The notes: generated from the letters alone by a model not told the origin. A stretch of DNA of 46,699 nucleotides from Prevotellaceae bacterium UBA4332 (GCA_002394365.1 DGTQ01000020.1:1-46699), one strand, 5' to 3'. Counted from the first letter of the stretch, positions 28,630 to 39,800 are shown. Program-made: numbers and translations.

Positions 28630-31600
28630 TTACTTAATATATTTCTTACCATTTATGATATATGCTCCGTGTGCAATATTATTGAAGTCAAGAGGATTTT
28701 CACTAACCTTCTGTCCGTCTATCGTATATATACCTGTATTCTTTGGCATAATATCGAAATCACCATCTGGTGTTATTGCTATGACCTCTGTTGGAACAGA
28801 TGGTTCTACACCTGCTGCGTTAGAGTAGTTCTCTATGTTGAAATCAAGGAACAAAGCCGTACCTATGCTGTTCGGATTTGTAGTATCGCCACTTGGTTTA
28901 TTGAAGTAAGCCCTGTAGCCACCTATCTTGTCTGCAACGGTGTATTTATACAGACCATTGCTGTGCTCAGCATCTCCTTCATACATAAAGAATGAACCTG
29001 CTGGCATCGTCTCACGCATGTATGTTCCCTTAAAGATATACTCCTCTCGGTTTACATTTACATTGAAGCGTGTAAGGTCAGTCACCTTTGTCGAACCACC
29101 TTCCATGCTAAGGTTTCCACCCTCAATGGTTACATTGCGGAAAGAGAACACGCCTGCCTTTGAAGGCTTTACGAAGTAAGGACGACCAGCCTCTATGTAG
29201 GCATGAGCATGACGTATGAACTTCAGTGTAGGATTGACATCGCTAATCACGCCAACACTTGCCACGAGCTGATAATCATCACCAAACACGCGCTTCATTT
29301 CCTGCTCGCTCACCGAGAATGGCAGGCACAGGCTCTCCCATTTGTCAGCAACGAATGTACGTGGCTTAATCTTAGTGTTATTTGCAGAATAGCTGTCATT
29401 AGTCAACTCTGACTTACGTCTGTCATTTATAGTCAGCACGAGATTCTCCTTTGTCGCATTAAAGTTAGCTGCGTTCTCCCATGTAAAGGTGATATCACGA
29501 GTTGTAGTCTTGTAGTCACTATCACCAGTCATAACTGCATCAGTGATAACAGACTGAGCATCAGCTTCTGTCCGCGTTCCTCCTGCATACGTAACCTCTG
29601 AGGTTGCAGCTGTTCCGCTCCAGTTCTTCTCCTGATTTACAGCGTTAAACTCATATGAATCAGGTCTACTGTCAAGAGTATATTTACACTTGTCAGGGAA
29701 ACCTGTTGGCACAAAGGCGTATCCGCTGAACATTGGTTTACTGCCAGGCTGGAACACAAAGTATGTCTTACCTGCCTTCACCTCGAAAGCATAACGTACG
29801 TATGCCTTATGAGCTACAGCAAAGCCACCATTGCTAAGGCGAACGATACTTATCCTTTCTCCCTTGTCAGGCCATGCAGCTATAATACGCGACCTGTCAT
29901 CATCAGTACCCTTAAATTCAGTCCAGTCGAAAGAAGTACCATAGCTCTTGGTTTCGTTCCAATCCCAAATTTCTTTCACCTCGGGGTCGTTTATATCACA
30001 ACGTGACAAACCCGTCGTGAATGAACCAGAGTTTTCTGCATCCTCACCTGTAGAAAGGTATTGGCTTATATTGCCGAAAGAGTTAACCATCGTTACAGGT
30101 TTGCCTGTCTCATCAGTGATATAGAGAGGACGCCACTTCGCTTGATACTTTTTGCTATTTAATTCATATACTTCACCGTCATAGGTGTCACAAGCTCCAT
30201 CTTGACAGAGATATACCATCAATGTACCACTCTCGCGAGGTTCAAACTTGAAAAATGCTCCACGACAAGGTACACGGTAAGTTGTGTTATAATATGTGCT
30301 GGCATCCATCTCATAGGTATATCCACTTGCATAGGTATAACTGCTGTTATTGTTCAGTTGAACAGAAGTGCCATCACTTGTTGTTGCCGCAACAAGAGCG
30401 CCCTTGTTGTTTTCATCAACTGGATTTTTGGTCGCTTTTACATAATAGTCAAAATCAGAGTCGATAGGAACACTATATTCTGCATCGGTAGAACCAGCAG
30501 GTGCCAACACCTGATCCTTACCTTTATACTCGTATGAATCATTTGTTTCTCCATTATAATAACCTATCCACCCACCATAAGTCATGACTATATCTGTCTT
30601 AATATTCTGAGTGTAAGCCTTGTCACCCACTTGAGGTGCAGTCATGCCACTCGTAACAAAATATCTTGGAATATCCAAAATGCTGATATGGTAGTATGGG
30701 GTCTTATTAACCGATGTGCCCCACTTGGCTGACTCTGATGAAGCCACCACTGCCTGAACACGCAGTTGGAAAATTTCGTCACCTACATTAGTCATCTCAT
30801 GTGGGACAAGTGCACCTGTGTTTGTACCTACTTCAAGATAAGTTGCCTCAGTCTTTGGCGATACAATCTTGGAGTTGTAATCAACAACGCTATATGTTAC
30901 ATTTGTATTAGAGTTCTTGTGCAATGCAGGAACATTGTTTGACAAACTGTTTGTGAATGTTGTTGCGCTTATAGGAGTATATGACTCCGCCTTTGTAGTG
31001 TTTCTATCCATAATGAATGCAGGCTCATATCTGAAACCGTGTAGTCTCAGAGGAGCTGTTGCGTCATACAGATAATACGTCTTGCCTGCTATGAGAGGCT
31101 TGGCAAACTCATGGTCACCCACCACTGCCGTACCACTTGTTACATCGAACTGCTCAACATCCCCATCTGTAGAGATAAGGGATATTTTATGTCCGTTCTG
31201 GAAGTTAGCATCCACAGTGAGGAAACCGTTTGTAGTAGGATTAAACACGAAGAACGCTCCTGCCGTAGGTATGCCGTTGTCGCCAAGCTCTACTCCCTTT
31301 GATGACACAGCCAGCACGCTGGCGGACTCATGTGAGCAACATTTCTTAGTTGACAGGGCTGTTGCAGCAGTCGTCCATTCTCCTACTTCTGCATCCGAAT
31401 TACCAACAGTCATGCTTATTCCTGGCACTCCCTCTATTACATCACCACCATAAATGGTACCTGTCGTAAGGAAGTGCATACGTCCGAGAGCCTTGTCCAG
31501 TTCGCCATGAGCGCTTGTATCACCAAAATCAAAACGGTCGCTTTCAGCACAAGCTGTGTGAGTTGCTGTTCCGTCAGTTGATATAATCTCCCAAGTTGCC

Positions 31601-34062
31601 CTTCCAGCATCATCAATTATACGTATGGTATAATATGCTGGAGAAGGATTCTCATATTTAGATGAAGGGTCTTTTCTCTCTGCACTTACCTTTATACGAA
31701 CATCGCCTGTCTTGCTGCCGATTGAAACTTCGCCTGTGCTTGTATCTATCGTTGTCCCTGTGCTATTAGGGTCAGCATCTATGGCATACGACAAAGTAAA
31801 CAAAGACGTAACATCATATCGGCTACTTTGTGTCACTACGGTTGCTGTAGGCTCTGTGAATGGGTTTTGGCTGATGGTAGCATTCTGGAAATAGTATGAC
31901 AACTCAATCTGAGTAGGAATAGTGTTATCCCTGACAGTAAACTCTACAGTTTTTGCATCGGATATATCCCAACGGGTGTGGTTGTAAGGATGAGCGGTAT
32001 ATGGAATATCATATGTACCGTTTGTCTTGAATGTGATAGTCCAAGCCTCATTGCCATGACCTTTCTGAGATATGTATGTTATACCTCTCTCATAGTCACC
32101 ATCTGTCAGATTAGAGTGATTCTTAGCTAATTCCGTTTTATTTACATCAGTAACGAGTTCATACTTGTTTATCGTTACAGTAGTACCTTTCTTTATAAAG
32201 GACAGCTTGCCAATGTTTCCAGGAGAAACACGAACGAGTGTTCCGTTAACGTTTATCTCCTCGCCTATTATTACACCTTTTACTGGTGTTACATCGGCTA
32301 TTTTGAAGTCAGTATCTGCTGGAGCTGTAACATCAATAGTACCAACCTTTATGAGGTCACCCTCCTGAATAGCATCAGTACTTCCTGACTTAAACCAGTC
32401 TATGTAAGAGAATGGGTCTCCTTCATTGTCATTCCAAGAGGCGTCTTTATTAGGCCATGCAAGGTCAACATAATCACGTTCCATTCGGTCTGAGATGAAA
32501 ATCGAATACGAGAAGTGGTCGCTGTTGCTATCTGGTGCACCGAATATCAAATCGCCTTCTATACCATTACTGTCTCCGTTCTTATGAGCCGTGATATCAA
32601 AACGAGAATTCATCGTTATCACATCATCTTTCAAGAATATGAGGTGTGTAGGGTCTGGAGTCATGACGATTGTAGGCTGGCGCTTCATTACTTCAATATA
32701 GAAATATATAGGCTCAGCATACATTGTGTAGTTTCCTCCCCATTGATCTGTATAAGTAACGATGTTGCCATCCCCATCCCTGTATGGTTCATATACAGCC
32801 TTCAGGTTGGCACCATAGCCATTGTCATCGTATGTACCTTCAAGCACTGCATACGCAGCTACCTTTACCAGTCCAGGCTTGGACACTTGGAAATAGTATT
32901 CGTTAACGGTCAAACCAGTTTCTTCACCTGCTGGCTGTATCTCTCCACTTCTCTGAAAATAATTATACTGACAGTCATCAAAGTATGTATTGTCCTCTAC
33001 TATTTTGTATAGTATTTTGAAATCACCATAGCCGCCGCCACCATTAGTTACGTTCAATGGAAGAGCTGTTCCGTCAGCAAGCAATGATGGTGTTGGGGTC
33101 TTGTACTGGTAGCTGTTGTCAACACCTTCAAGATCACTTTTTCCGTATTTATACACATGAATAGTATATGTTCCGTCTACCTCCGTCACATTAACCTGCT
33201 TGATTTGATCACGATTAAGAGACATTGTAAGGCTCTTTTTTTCTGAGGAGCCCAAAACATTTAGTGTTACTGCCACATCGTAATTAGAAATAGCACTATA
33301 ATATCCAGCATACTCTGGTTTAAGAGTAAATCGGTATGTCAAATTAGCCTGACGATCTCCTGAAGCGTCTGTTCCCTGAGCAAATTCCACCTTAGTCTTT
33401 GCGTCATTCAACTTCATGAGATTTTTTGAATCGGACGTAAAGACCATATCTACATCATAACAGTCTGTAATATCATTTACAAGACCACTCGCTGTCTCAT
33501 TGACAATCTTATACGCAGGAAGTATTGCTGCTGCCTTGGTATACCACCATCCTACCTGCTTCGTAGTAAGGATTAAAGCACCCTCCTTTCCTGCTTCCTC
33601 TTGTGCTGAGGTTGGGGCTGCAAAACTGGGAGTGAAAACAAGTCTTGCAGATGCAGACTCTACTATGATTGAATACTCCTTAGTAATCGTAGTTCCGCCC
33701 TGCTTTGGCACAGCTGTAATCTTAATCTTAACGGTACCAGCCGAACGACCTACTATGACATTACCACCTCTCACTTCTACAGTGGTTCCTGTTGCAGCAT
33801 CCTTGCTGACAGCCACGCCACGATCATCTGTAGTTGATTCGCCTGGAGTAGCACCACCTGCACCTCCTAATGTGGAATAGGTGATATTGTACTGGTTGGT
33901 AACCAATGTACTACCATCCATTATAACAACTGATGGCTCCGCAAACTTGGTGTTTCCCACCATTTGCTTTTCTGTGTAGGAGCTAATCTGAATTTCAGGC
34001 TCAGCCCACGCCACGACATTAAGCATAGCTACGATAAGTAGCAGGAATAGTTTTTTTATCAT
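28630..34062 (-). CDS. giant secreted surface protein with Ig-like repeats and C-terminal sorting tail
   Basis: An 1810-residue protein with a clear signal peptide (MIKKLFLLLIVAMLNVVAWA). The N-terminal half has several Big-like beta-rich units (for example VRGGNVIVGRSAGTVKIKI). Near 960-1080 and 1350-1500 a related module appears twice, with GAFFVFNP/GAFFKFEP followed by AGKTYYLYD/AGKTYFVFQ. A region WESLCLPFSVSEQEMKRVFG with YIEAGRPYFVKPSKAG precedes the end, which reads YTIDGQKV...GAYIINGKKYIK, like Bacteroidota C-terminal sorting domains of the type IX system (T9SS genes are not in view). Likely an adhesin or glycan-binding surface protein. AT-rich upstream region with a possible -7 box at 34173-34180. 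Confidence 0.8.
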   Translation of the reverse strand: MIKKLFLLLIVAMLNVVAWAEPEIQISSYTEKQMVGNTKFAEPSVVIMDGSTLVTNQYNITYSTLGGAGGATPGESTTDDRGVAVSKDAATGTTVEVRGGNVIVGRSAGTVKIKITAVPKQGGTTITKEYSIIVESASARLVFTPSFAAPTSAQEEAGKEGALILTTKQVGWWYTKAAAILPAYKIVNETASGLVNDITDCYDVDMVFTSDSKNLMKLNDAKTKVEFAQGTDASGDRQANLTYRFTLKPEYAGYYSAISNYDVAVTLNVLGSSEKKSLTMSLNRDQIKQVNVTEVDGTYTIHVYKYGKSDLEGVDNSYQYKTPTPSLLADGTALPLNVTNGGGGYGDFKILYKIVEDNTYFDDCQYNYFQRSGEIQPAGEETGLTVNEYYFQVSKPGLVKVAAYAVLEGTYDDNGYGANLKAVYEPYRDGDGNIVTYTDQWGGNYTMYAEPIYFYIEVMKRQPTIVMTPDPTHLIFLKDDVITMNSRFDITAHKNGDSNGIEGDLIFGAPDSNSDHFSYSIFISDRMERDYVDLAWPNKDASWNDNEGDPFSYIDWFKSGSTDAIQEGDLIKVGTIDVTAPADTDFKIADVTPVKGVIIGEEINVNGTLVRVSPGNIGKLSFIKKGTTVTINKYELVTDVNKTELAKNHSNLTDGDYERGITYISQKGHGNEAWTITFKTNGTYDIPYTAHPYNHTRWDISDAKTVEFTVRDNTIPTQIELSYYFQNATISQNPFTEPTATVVTQSSRYDVTSLFTLSYAIDADPNSTGTTIDTSTGEVSIGSKTGDVRIKVSAERKDPSSKYENPSPAYYTIRIIDDAGRATWEIISTDGTATHTACAESDRFDFGDTSAHGELDKALGRMHFLTTGTIYGGDVIEGVPGISMTVGNSDAEVGEWTTAATALSTKKCCSHESASVLAVSSKGVELGDNGIPTAGAFFVFNPTTNGFLTVDANFQNGHKISLISTDGDVEQFDVTSGTAVVGDHEFAKPLIAGKTYYLYDATAPLRLHGFRYEPAFIMDRNTTKAESYTPISATTFTNSLSNNVPALHKNSNTNVTYSVVDYNSKIVSPKTEATYLEVGTNTGALVPHEMTNVGDEIFQLRVQAVVASSESAKWGTSVNKTPYYHISILDIPRYFVTSGMTAPQVGDKAYTQNIKTDIVMTYGGWIGYYNGETNDSYEYKGKDQVLAPAGSTDAEYSVPIDSDFDYYVKATKNPVDENNKGALVAATTSDGTSVQLNNNSSYTYASGYTYEMDASTYYNTTYRVPCRGAFFKFEPRESGTLMVYLCQDGACDTYDGEVYELNSKKYQAKWRPLYITDETGKPVTMVNSFGNISQYLSTGEDAENSGSFTTGLSRCDINDPEVKEIWDWNETKSYGTSFDWTEFKGTDDDRSRIIAAWPDKGERISIVRLSNGGFAVAHKAYVRYAFEVKAGKTYFVFQPGSKPMFSGYAFVPTGFPDKCKYTLDSRPDSYEFNAVNQEKNWSGTAATSEVTYAGGTRTEADAQSVITDAVMTGDSDYKTTTRDITFTWENAANFNATKENLVLTINDRRKSELTNDSYSANNTKIKPRTFVADKWESLCLPFSVSEQEMKRVFGDDYQLVASVGVISDVNPTLKFIRHAHAYIEAGRPYFVKPSKAGVFSFRNVTIEGGNLSMEGGSTKVTDLTRFNVNVNREEYIFKGTYMRETMPAGSFFMYEGDAEHSNGLYKYTVADKIGGYRAYFNKPSGDTTNPNSIGTALFLDFNIENYSNAAGVEPSVPTEVIAITPDGDFDIMPKNTGIYTIDGQKVSENPLDFNNIAHGAYIINGKKYIK

Positions 34063-34172
34063 AAGTTAGTCTGTTTGATAATATATTATCTTTGTTATTG
34101 TTCTATGGGGATTTTTCATAATTTCCTATTTTCTTTGCACTTACGTCCCTTTCTGTATCATAAAATCAGGCA

Positions 34173-34180
34173 CAAAATTA
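34173..34180 (-). promoter_or_regulatory. possible -7 box of the giant-protein gene
   Basis: TAATTTTG on the minus strand fits TAnnTTTG but lacks a clear TTTG at the right distance. It would give a leader of about 105 bases. Confidence 0.3.
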
Positions 34181-34206
34181 CACATATTTTATAATACGGA
34201 GGGTGT

Positions 34207-34271
34207 ATTTTTCTATTTTTCCATAAAAAATTGAAGAAATAATGATATATGTCAGTAGAAAATAGAAAAAT
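34207..34271. repeat. AT-rich inverted repeat upstream of the giant-protein gene
   Basis: ATTTTTCTATTTT (34207-34219) pairs with AAAATAGAAAAAT (34259-34271), 13 bp arms separated by 39 bases, between the lpxA terminator and the giant gene. Confidence 0.6.
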
Positions 34272-34290
34272 GATATTTATGCTCTAAAAC

Positions 34291-34325
34291 AAAAAAAGAT
34301 GCGGCCGTTTCACAACGTCCGCATC
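34291..34325 (-). terminator. intrinsic terminator after lpxA
   Basis: GATGCGGCCG (34298-34307), loop, CGTCCGCATC (34316-34325), one mismatch; on the minus strand it is followed by TTTTTTTGTTTT. It closes the lpxA transcript before the giant-protein gene. Confidence 0.8.
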
Positions 34326-34360
34326 CGCATTATTATCAAAAAGTGCAAAGATATTGTCGA

Positions 34361-35167
34361 TTACATCTTGGTGATAAGTCCTATCTCAGAGTCTCTGAGG
34401 AACTTCACTATATTGCGTATCTCCTTGCCATCGGGTATCTGCTGTTCTATCTGACGGCAGACATCGAGAATGTCATTCTGACCATTGAACACCAGGCGAT
34501 AGGCATTGGCTATGTGGCTGATGACTTTCTCGTCCTTGCCCAGACGCTCCATAGTCTGCTTGTTAGCTCCTGCATATTCTATGGGGTTGTTGATGGCAAT
34601 GATATATGGTGGAACATCCTTGGTAACGAAGGCATTGGCACCTACCATAGCGTCTCTGCCTATGCGGGCATAGGCATTGACAACAACATTGGTAGAGAGA
34701 ATGACGTCGTCTTCTATGAGCACCTTGCCTGCTATCTTGCAGCCATAGCCTACTACGTTGTCGTAACCTACGTGGACATCGTGGCAGATATGCACACCCT
34801 CCATGAAGAAGTTGTTGGAGCAGATGCGTGTGGCAGGAGACTCACCCCCCGCACTCTCTGAGAGAGAGGGAGCCTCATAGCTGGAGCGAGCTACGGTGAC
34901 ATTCTCGCGAAAGATATTGTTATCGCCTATGATGGTGAGTGTCTTGCCTCCATGATAGTTGAAATCCTGGGGTATGGCACTGATAACGGCTCCCTGATGC
35001 ACCTTATTGTTCTTGCCCATGCGGGTGCCGTTCATGATGCTGGTGAAGGGATAGATAACGCAGTCGTCGCCTATCTCCACGTCACCTTCTATGTAGGCGA
35101 ATGGCATGATGGTTACGTTTTTGCCTATCTTCGCCTTGGGGTCTATGTATGCTTTGTCGGAAATCAT
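34361..35167 (-). CDS. lpxA: UDP-N-acetylglucosamine O-acyltransferase with an insert
   Basis: A 268-residue left-handed beta-helix enzyme, first step of lipid A synthesis, moving a hydroxyacyl chain from ACP to UDP-GlcNAc. Hexapeptide repeats start at residue 7 (AYIDPKAKIGKNVTI); the active-site His lies in GVHICHDVHVG (about 124-134); the C-terminal helical part (EYAGANKQTMERLG...) is normal. Residues about 98-111 (EAPSLSESAGGESP) are extra compared with the TFAGHETRIG-type loop I recall, and come from a palindromic element shared with mnmA. Unlike the usual Bacteroidales order, no lpxD or lpxC-fabZ is next to it; it lies after the RND operon, so it may be a second copy. Confidence 0.88.
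   Translation of the reverse strand: MISDKAYIDPKAKIGKNVTIMPFAYIEGDVEIGDDCVIYPFTSIMNGTRMGKNNKVHQGAVISAIPQDFNYHGGKTLTIIGDNNIFRENVTVARSSYEAPSLSESAGGESPATRICSNNFFMEGVHICHDVHVGYDNVVGYGCKIAGKVLIEDDVILSTNVVVNAYARIGRDAMVGANAFVTKDVPPYIIAINNPIEYAGANKQTMERLGKDEKVISHIANAYRLVFNGQNDILDVCRQIEQQIPDGKEIRNIVKFLRDSEIGLITKM
34835..34880 (-). repeat. palindromic element inside lpxA
   Basis: On the coding strand CTCTCT-C-AGAGAG (34866-34854) is followed by TGCGGGGGGTGAGTCT (34853-34838). The tail GGGGGTGAGTCT is identical to the one in mnmA at 3470-3481, but is read there in a frame shifted by one base. Confidence 0.85.
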
Positions 35168-35171
35168 TGTT

Positions 35172-35240
35172 CTTTAGGAGTTAAAGGAGTTAAAAGGAGT
35201 TATCGCGGCTTGCTGCCGCTGAGGAGTTAAAAGACAATAC
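35172..35240. repeat. GGAGTTAAA repeats with a GCGGC hairpin
   Basis: AGGAGTTAAA units interrupted by the hairpin GCGGC-TTGCT-GCCGC (35205-35219). A related GGAGTTAGA repeat occupies 36711-36752. Confidence 0.8.
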
Positions 35241-35291
35241 AGAGTGCCTCACTCGTAATTATGAATTATGAATTATGAACTGTGAACTGTT

Positions 35292-36698
35292 TTATCTTCC
35301 TCCTCCTAATGCGCTGTAAAGGTTTACAACAGCCTGCATCTTGTTGAAGTCGTCGCTAACCTGATTGAGCTCGGCATTGAGCAGGTTCTGCTGGGCTGTG
35401 ATGACCTCGAGGTAAGAGCTGCTACCCATGCGGAAGAGTTCGCGGGTGTAGTCAACACTCTTGGTGAGAACATCGACACGCTCACGGTCAACGAGGCTCT
35501 TCTGGTGGCTGCTGTTATAGAGCACAAGGGCATTGCTGACCTCTGAGCCTGCACTGAGGAGGCTATACTCCCACTCATTATATGCCTGCTGGTATTTTGC
35601 CTTTGCGACCTTGAGACCTGCCACGAGCTTACCGTTCTGGAAGATTGGCTGGGCGAGCGATGCCACGAAGCTGGCAATCCAGAAGCCAGGGTTGGCTACA
35701 CCAGCGCCAGTGAGAGAGTTGGTGAAGGCTCCAGTGGCATTGATATTGAGTGCTGGATAGAAGCGACTGCGAGCAGTCTCTATTCCGTAGAAGCACTGTG
35801 CCATCTGCATCTCGGCTGCGTGTACGTCAGGACGGTTAGAGAGCAGAGCTATGTTTACACCTGTAGCGAAAGAGGTTGGCAACTGCTGGTCCTCCAGCTT
35901 GTTGCGCTGTATGCTCTGGGCTGACATACCAGTGAGGAGCGAGAGAGTGTTCTCTGTCTCACGTATCTGGCGCTGCATGTCTATCTTCTGCGACTTAACG
36001 CTGAGGTAGGCTGCCTGAGCAGAGACAACGCTGGTCTCACGTGCGCCACGCAGTTCTTTCTGCAGTTTCATCATTTCCCAGGTCTCCTTGGTGAGTTGCT
36101 CCATATCGGAGAGTATCTCAAGCTGACGGTCGAGCATAAGGAGGGTGTAGTAGCAGTTTGCCACGCCACATATCACCCTGCTGCGTACTGCCTGCTGATA
36201 GTCCTGGGAGGCTATGAGCGCAACCTTGGCACTACGGTTCTGGGAGAGGAGGTTGCCGAAGAGGTCAACATTCCACGTTGCGGTGACAGGCAGGGAATAG
36301 GTCTTACTCCACTGGCTGGTCTCGAAAGGACCGCTGAGTGCCTTGGCAAGGGTGCCACTGGGGGTGAAATTGAACGAAGGGATGAAGGCGAGACGTGCAG
36401 CCTGCAACTGTGCCTCAGCCATCTTTACGTTCTCGGCAGCATTGAGCAGGTCAACATTGTCCTCGAGAGCCATGTTGATGAGCTTCTGCAACTGAGCATC
36501 GGTGAATACCTCCTGCCATGCTACGTCGCCAAAATTGGTGGTATCGGCGCTGACTGGGAGCACGGCATTGATATTTGCCGTATCGCGCACTATGCCGTCT
36601 ATATTGACATCGGGACGCTCATACTTCTTGTAGAGTCCACACGAAGCAAGTGTAGAGAGCACTATACCGCTTATTATTATGTTTATACTTTTTTTCAT
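35292..36698 (-). CDS. outer-membrane factor of an RND efflux system (NodT/OprM type)
   Basis: A 468-residue TolC-family lipoprotein: signal peptide with lipobox LASC at Cys20, then GLYKKYERPD, two outer-efflux repeats with long helices (AAENVKMAEAQLQAARLAFIP, and KVAKAKYQQAYNEWEYSLLSAGSEV), and a final YSALGGG motif typical of the OprM/NodT group. It forms the outer-membrane duct for the pump encoded upstream. Third gene of the minus-strand efflux operon, 113 bases after the RND gene, with GGAGTTAGA repeats in the gap. Confidence 0.93.
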   Translation of the reverse strand: MKKSINIIISGIVLSTLASCGLYKKYERPDVNIDGIVRDTANINAVLPVSADTTNFGDVAWQEVFTDAQLQKLINMALEDNVDLLNAAENVKMAEAQLQAARLAFIPSFNFTPSGTLAKALSGPFETSQWSKTYSLPVTATWNVDLFGNLLSQNRSAKVALIASQDYQQAVRSRVICGVANCYYTLLMLDRQLEILSDMEQLTKETWEMMKLQKELRGARETSVVSAQAAYLSVKSQKIDMQRQIRETENTLSLLTGMSAQSIQRNKLEDQQLPTSFATGVNIALLSNRPDVHAAEMQMAQCFYGIETARSRFYPALNINATGAFTNSLTGAGVANPGFWIASFVASLAQPIFQNGKLVAGLKVAKAKYQQAYNEWEYSLLSAGSEVSNALVLYNSSHQKSLVDRERVDVLTKSVDYTRELFRMGSSSYLEVITAQQNLLNAELNQVSDDFNKMQAVVNLYSALGGGR

Positions 36699-36710
36699 CT
36701 TTGTTTTTTT

Positions 36711-36810
36711 AGGAGAAGTTAAGGAAGTTAGAGGGAGTTAGAGGGAGTTAGATGCCATTACTGAGCGCCTCAACTATTAACTATTAACTATCAACTGTGA
36801 ATTGTGAACT
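36711..36810. repeat. GGAGTTAGA and AACTATTA repeats in the efflux operon
   Basis: The gap between the RND and outer-membrane genes is almost all repeat: GGAAGTTA, GGGAGTTAGA (36711-36752), then ACTATTA/ACTATCA/ACTGTGA heptamers (36772-36808). Confidence 0.8.
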
Positions 36811-36811
36811 G

Positions 36812-39800
36812 TTACTTGACGTAATCGCCCTTGATTTCACTGATGTGAATATCCTTAGGTACTGCATACTGCGCAAGTTCTGCCTCAACAGAGGAGTTGA
36901 GCTCGTCCTCGAACTTGAGAGGTGTGATGCGCTCTTGCAGCCACTGGAATATGACGAACAGGGCTGGCACGATGAGCACCTGAAGGAATGTACCTACGAG
37001 CATACCTCCGATAGCTGCTGCACCGAGGGTGATATAACCGTTCTCACCTACTGCTGGTGGCATGAAGAGACTCAAGCCTGGTATGCCAGTAATGATAAGT
37101 GGGGAGAGGCCAATAATCATTGCCAATGCCGTCATGAGGATAGGACGCAGACGGGCTGCTGAACCGAGGATGGCTGACCAAGAGATGGCCATACCGAGAC
37201 GGCGACGCTCGAGAGCGAACTGCACGATAAGGATGGCATTCTTGGCAAGCAGACCTACGAGCATGATAAGCGCAATCTGCATGTAGATATCGTTGTTCTT
37301 ACCAAAGAGGTTGGTGAAGAGGAACGCTCCTGCAAGTCCGAAAGGTACGGAGAGGATAACGCTGAGTGGGAGAAGGTATGACTCATACTGTGCTGACAGG
37401 ATGAGATATACGAATACCAGACAGAGCACAAGGATGATGGCTGTAGAGCTGCTTGATTCTGCCTCGTTTCGCGTCAAGCCTGAGAACTCGTAGGTGTAAC
37501 CTGCTGGGAGCACGTCGGCTGCCACTTCTTCCATAGCCTTGATACAGTCACCTGTAGAATAGCCGTCGGCTGGTGAAGCATTGACATTGATAGAGGTAAA
37601 GAGGTTGAAACGCTCTATGACCTGAGGACCGTAAACCTTGCGCAAGTTGATGAACTCACTGACGGGAGCCATGCCCTGCTGCGTACGAACAAAGATGTTC
37701 TGCATGGATGCCTTGTCCTCACGTGTCTTAGGATCTGCCTGAACATAAACACGGTAGAGCTTACCATAGCTGTTGAAGTTAGAGGCATACATACCGCCAT
37801 AATAACCCTGCATAGTGGTGAGCACAAGGGATGGAGAGATGCCTGCCTGCTTACACTTAGCCACATCAACGTCTATCATATACTGTGGATATGAGGAGTT
37901 GAATGCCGTCATAGCGTTAGAGAACTCTGGACGCTTGTTGAGTTCGGCAAGGAATTGCTTGGTGATGCCGAAGAACTTATCGAGCGAACCACCCGTACGG
38001 TCCTGCATGGCAAAGGTAAGACCGTTGGTAGCAGAGAAACCTACCACCATAGGTGGCTGGAAGGCGAGTATCTGCGCTCCCTTGATAACGGCTGTCTGCT
38101 TGTATATCATGCCGAGCACCATAGTAGAATACTCGGAACGACTACGGTCGTCGAAGTCCTTAAGTTTAATGATGAAAGTACCCTGGTTAGAACCCTGACC
38201 TGCGATGAAGTTGTAACCTGTGATACGCAGAGATTTGTCAATGGCAGGGTTGTTGTCGAGCATGAGCTGTACCTGGTCCATCACCTTGTTGGTCTTCTGC
38301 AAAGAGGTAGCAGGGGGAGTAGAAACGGTGACGAAGATGGTACCTGTATCTTCATCAGGCACAAGACCTGTCTTGGTAACCATAGCCTCTACGACCATAG
38401 CTGCTACACCGAGAACGACAGCTGCAACGGCTATCCAACTCTTGTGGACTATGGTAGAAACTACCTTCTGGTACTTATTCTGTATCTTGTCGTAAGAAGC
38501 ATTGAAGCCTGCGAAGAAACGGTCCTTGAATGTCTGCTCATGCTCGCCTTCTTCTCCCTTGTGTGGCTTAAGCAATATAGCACACAGAGCTGGAGAGAGG
38601 GTAAGCGCATTGACAGCCGAGATGACGATAGATACCGCCATAGTGATACCAAACTCTCGATAGAAGGTACCAGTGGTACCACTCATGAATGACACAGGGA
38701 TGAACACCGCTGACATCACGAGGGTAATGGAAATGATGGCACCTGAAATCTCGTTCATGGCATCGATACTTGCCTTGCGAGCACTCTTGTAACCCATATC
38801 GAGCTTAGCATGCACAGCCTCAACCACCACGATGGCGTCATCAACCACGATGGCGATGGCAAGCACAAGGGCGGAGAGCGTAAGCAGGTTGAGAGAGAAG
38901 CCTATGACATTGAGGAAGAACATAGTACCCACCAATGACACTGGCACGGCTATCATAGGGATAAGCGTAGAACGGAAGTCCTGCAGGAAGATGAACACCA
39001 CGATGAACACAAGGATAAGTGCCTCGATGAGAGTCTTATACACCTCGTGCTGAGATGCCTTGATAAACTCCGTAACGTCCTGCATGAATTCTATCTTCAT
39101 GCCTGGAGGGAAGTCCTTTGAAAGGCGCTCGGCAGTCTTCTTTACATCGTTGGCTATCTGGGTAGCATTTGAACCTGCACGCTGTGTGACCATCATCATC
39201 ACACAGGGATGGCCGTCGAGCTGGGTGAACACAGAGTAATAGAGAGCACCCATCTCCACTTTTGCTACGTCCTTCACACGCAGCACACGTCCCATGTCAT
39301 CGGTCTTGATAATCATGTTGCCGAATTCCTCTGGCGTCTTCAGACGACCAGTATATTTCATGGAGTATTCGTACTGCTTGTCAGACTGCTCACCAAACTT
39401 ACCTGGGGCTGCCTCGATGTTTTGCTCGGAGAGGGCTGTGATAACATCTGAAGGCATGAGCTTGAGGTCGTGCATCTTCACAGGGTCGAGCCATAGACGC
39501 ATGGTGTAGGACTTCAAACCGATAGACTCACAGTCGCCTATACCGTTGATACGCTTCATCTCAGGGATGATGTTGATGTCGGCATAGTTGCCGAGGAACT
39601 TCTCATCGTAACGGTCGTCGGGCGACGTAAGACCCATGATGAGCACAGTAGATGTCTGGCGCTTCTGAACGGTGACACCACCCCTTGTTACCTCGGCAGG
39701 CAACAGTGATGATGCCTGAGAGACACGGTTCTGCACGTTGACCTGAGCCATATCGGCATTAGAACCCTGCTCAAAATATACTGTGATAGATGCTGAGCCG

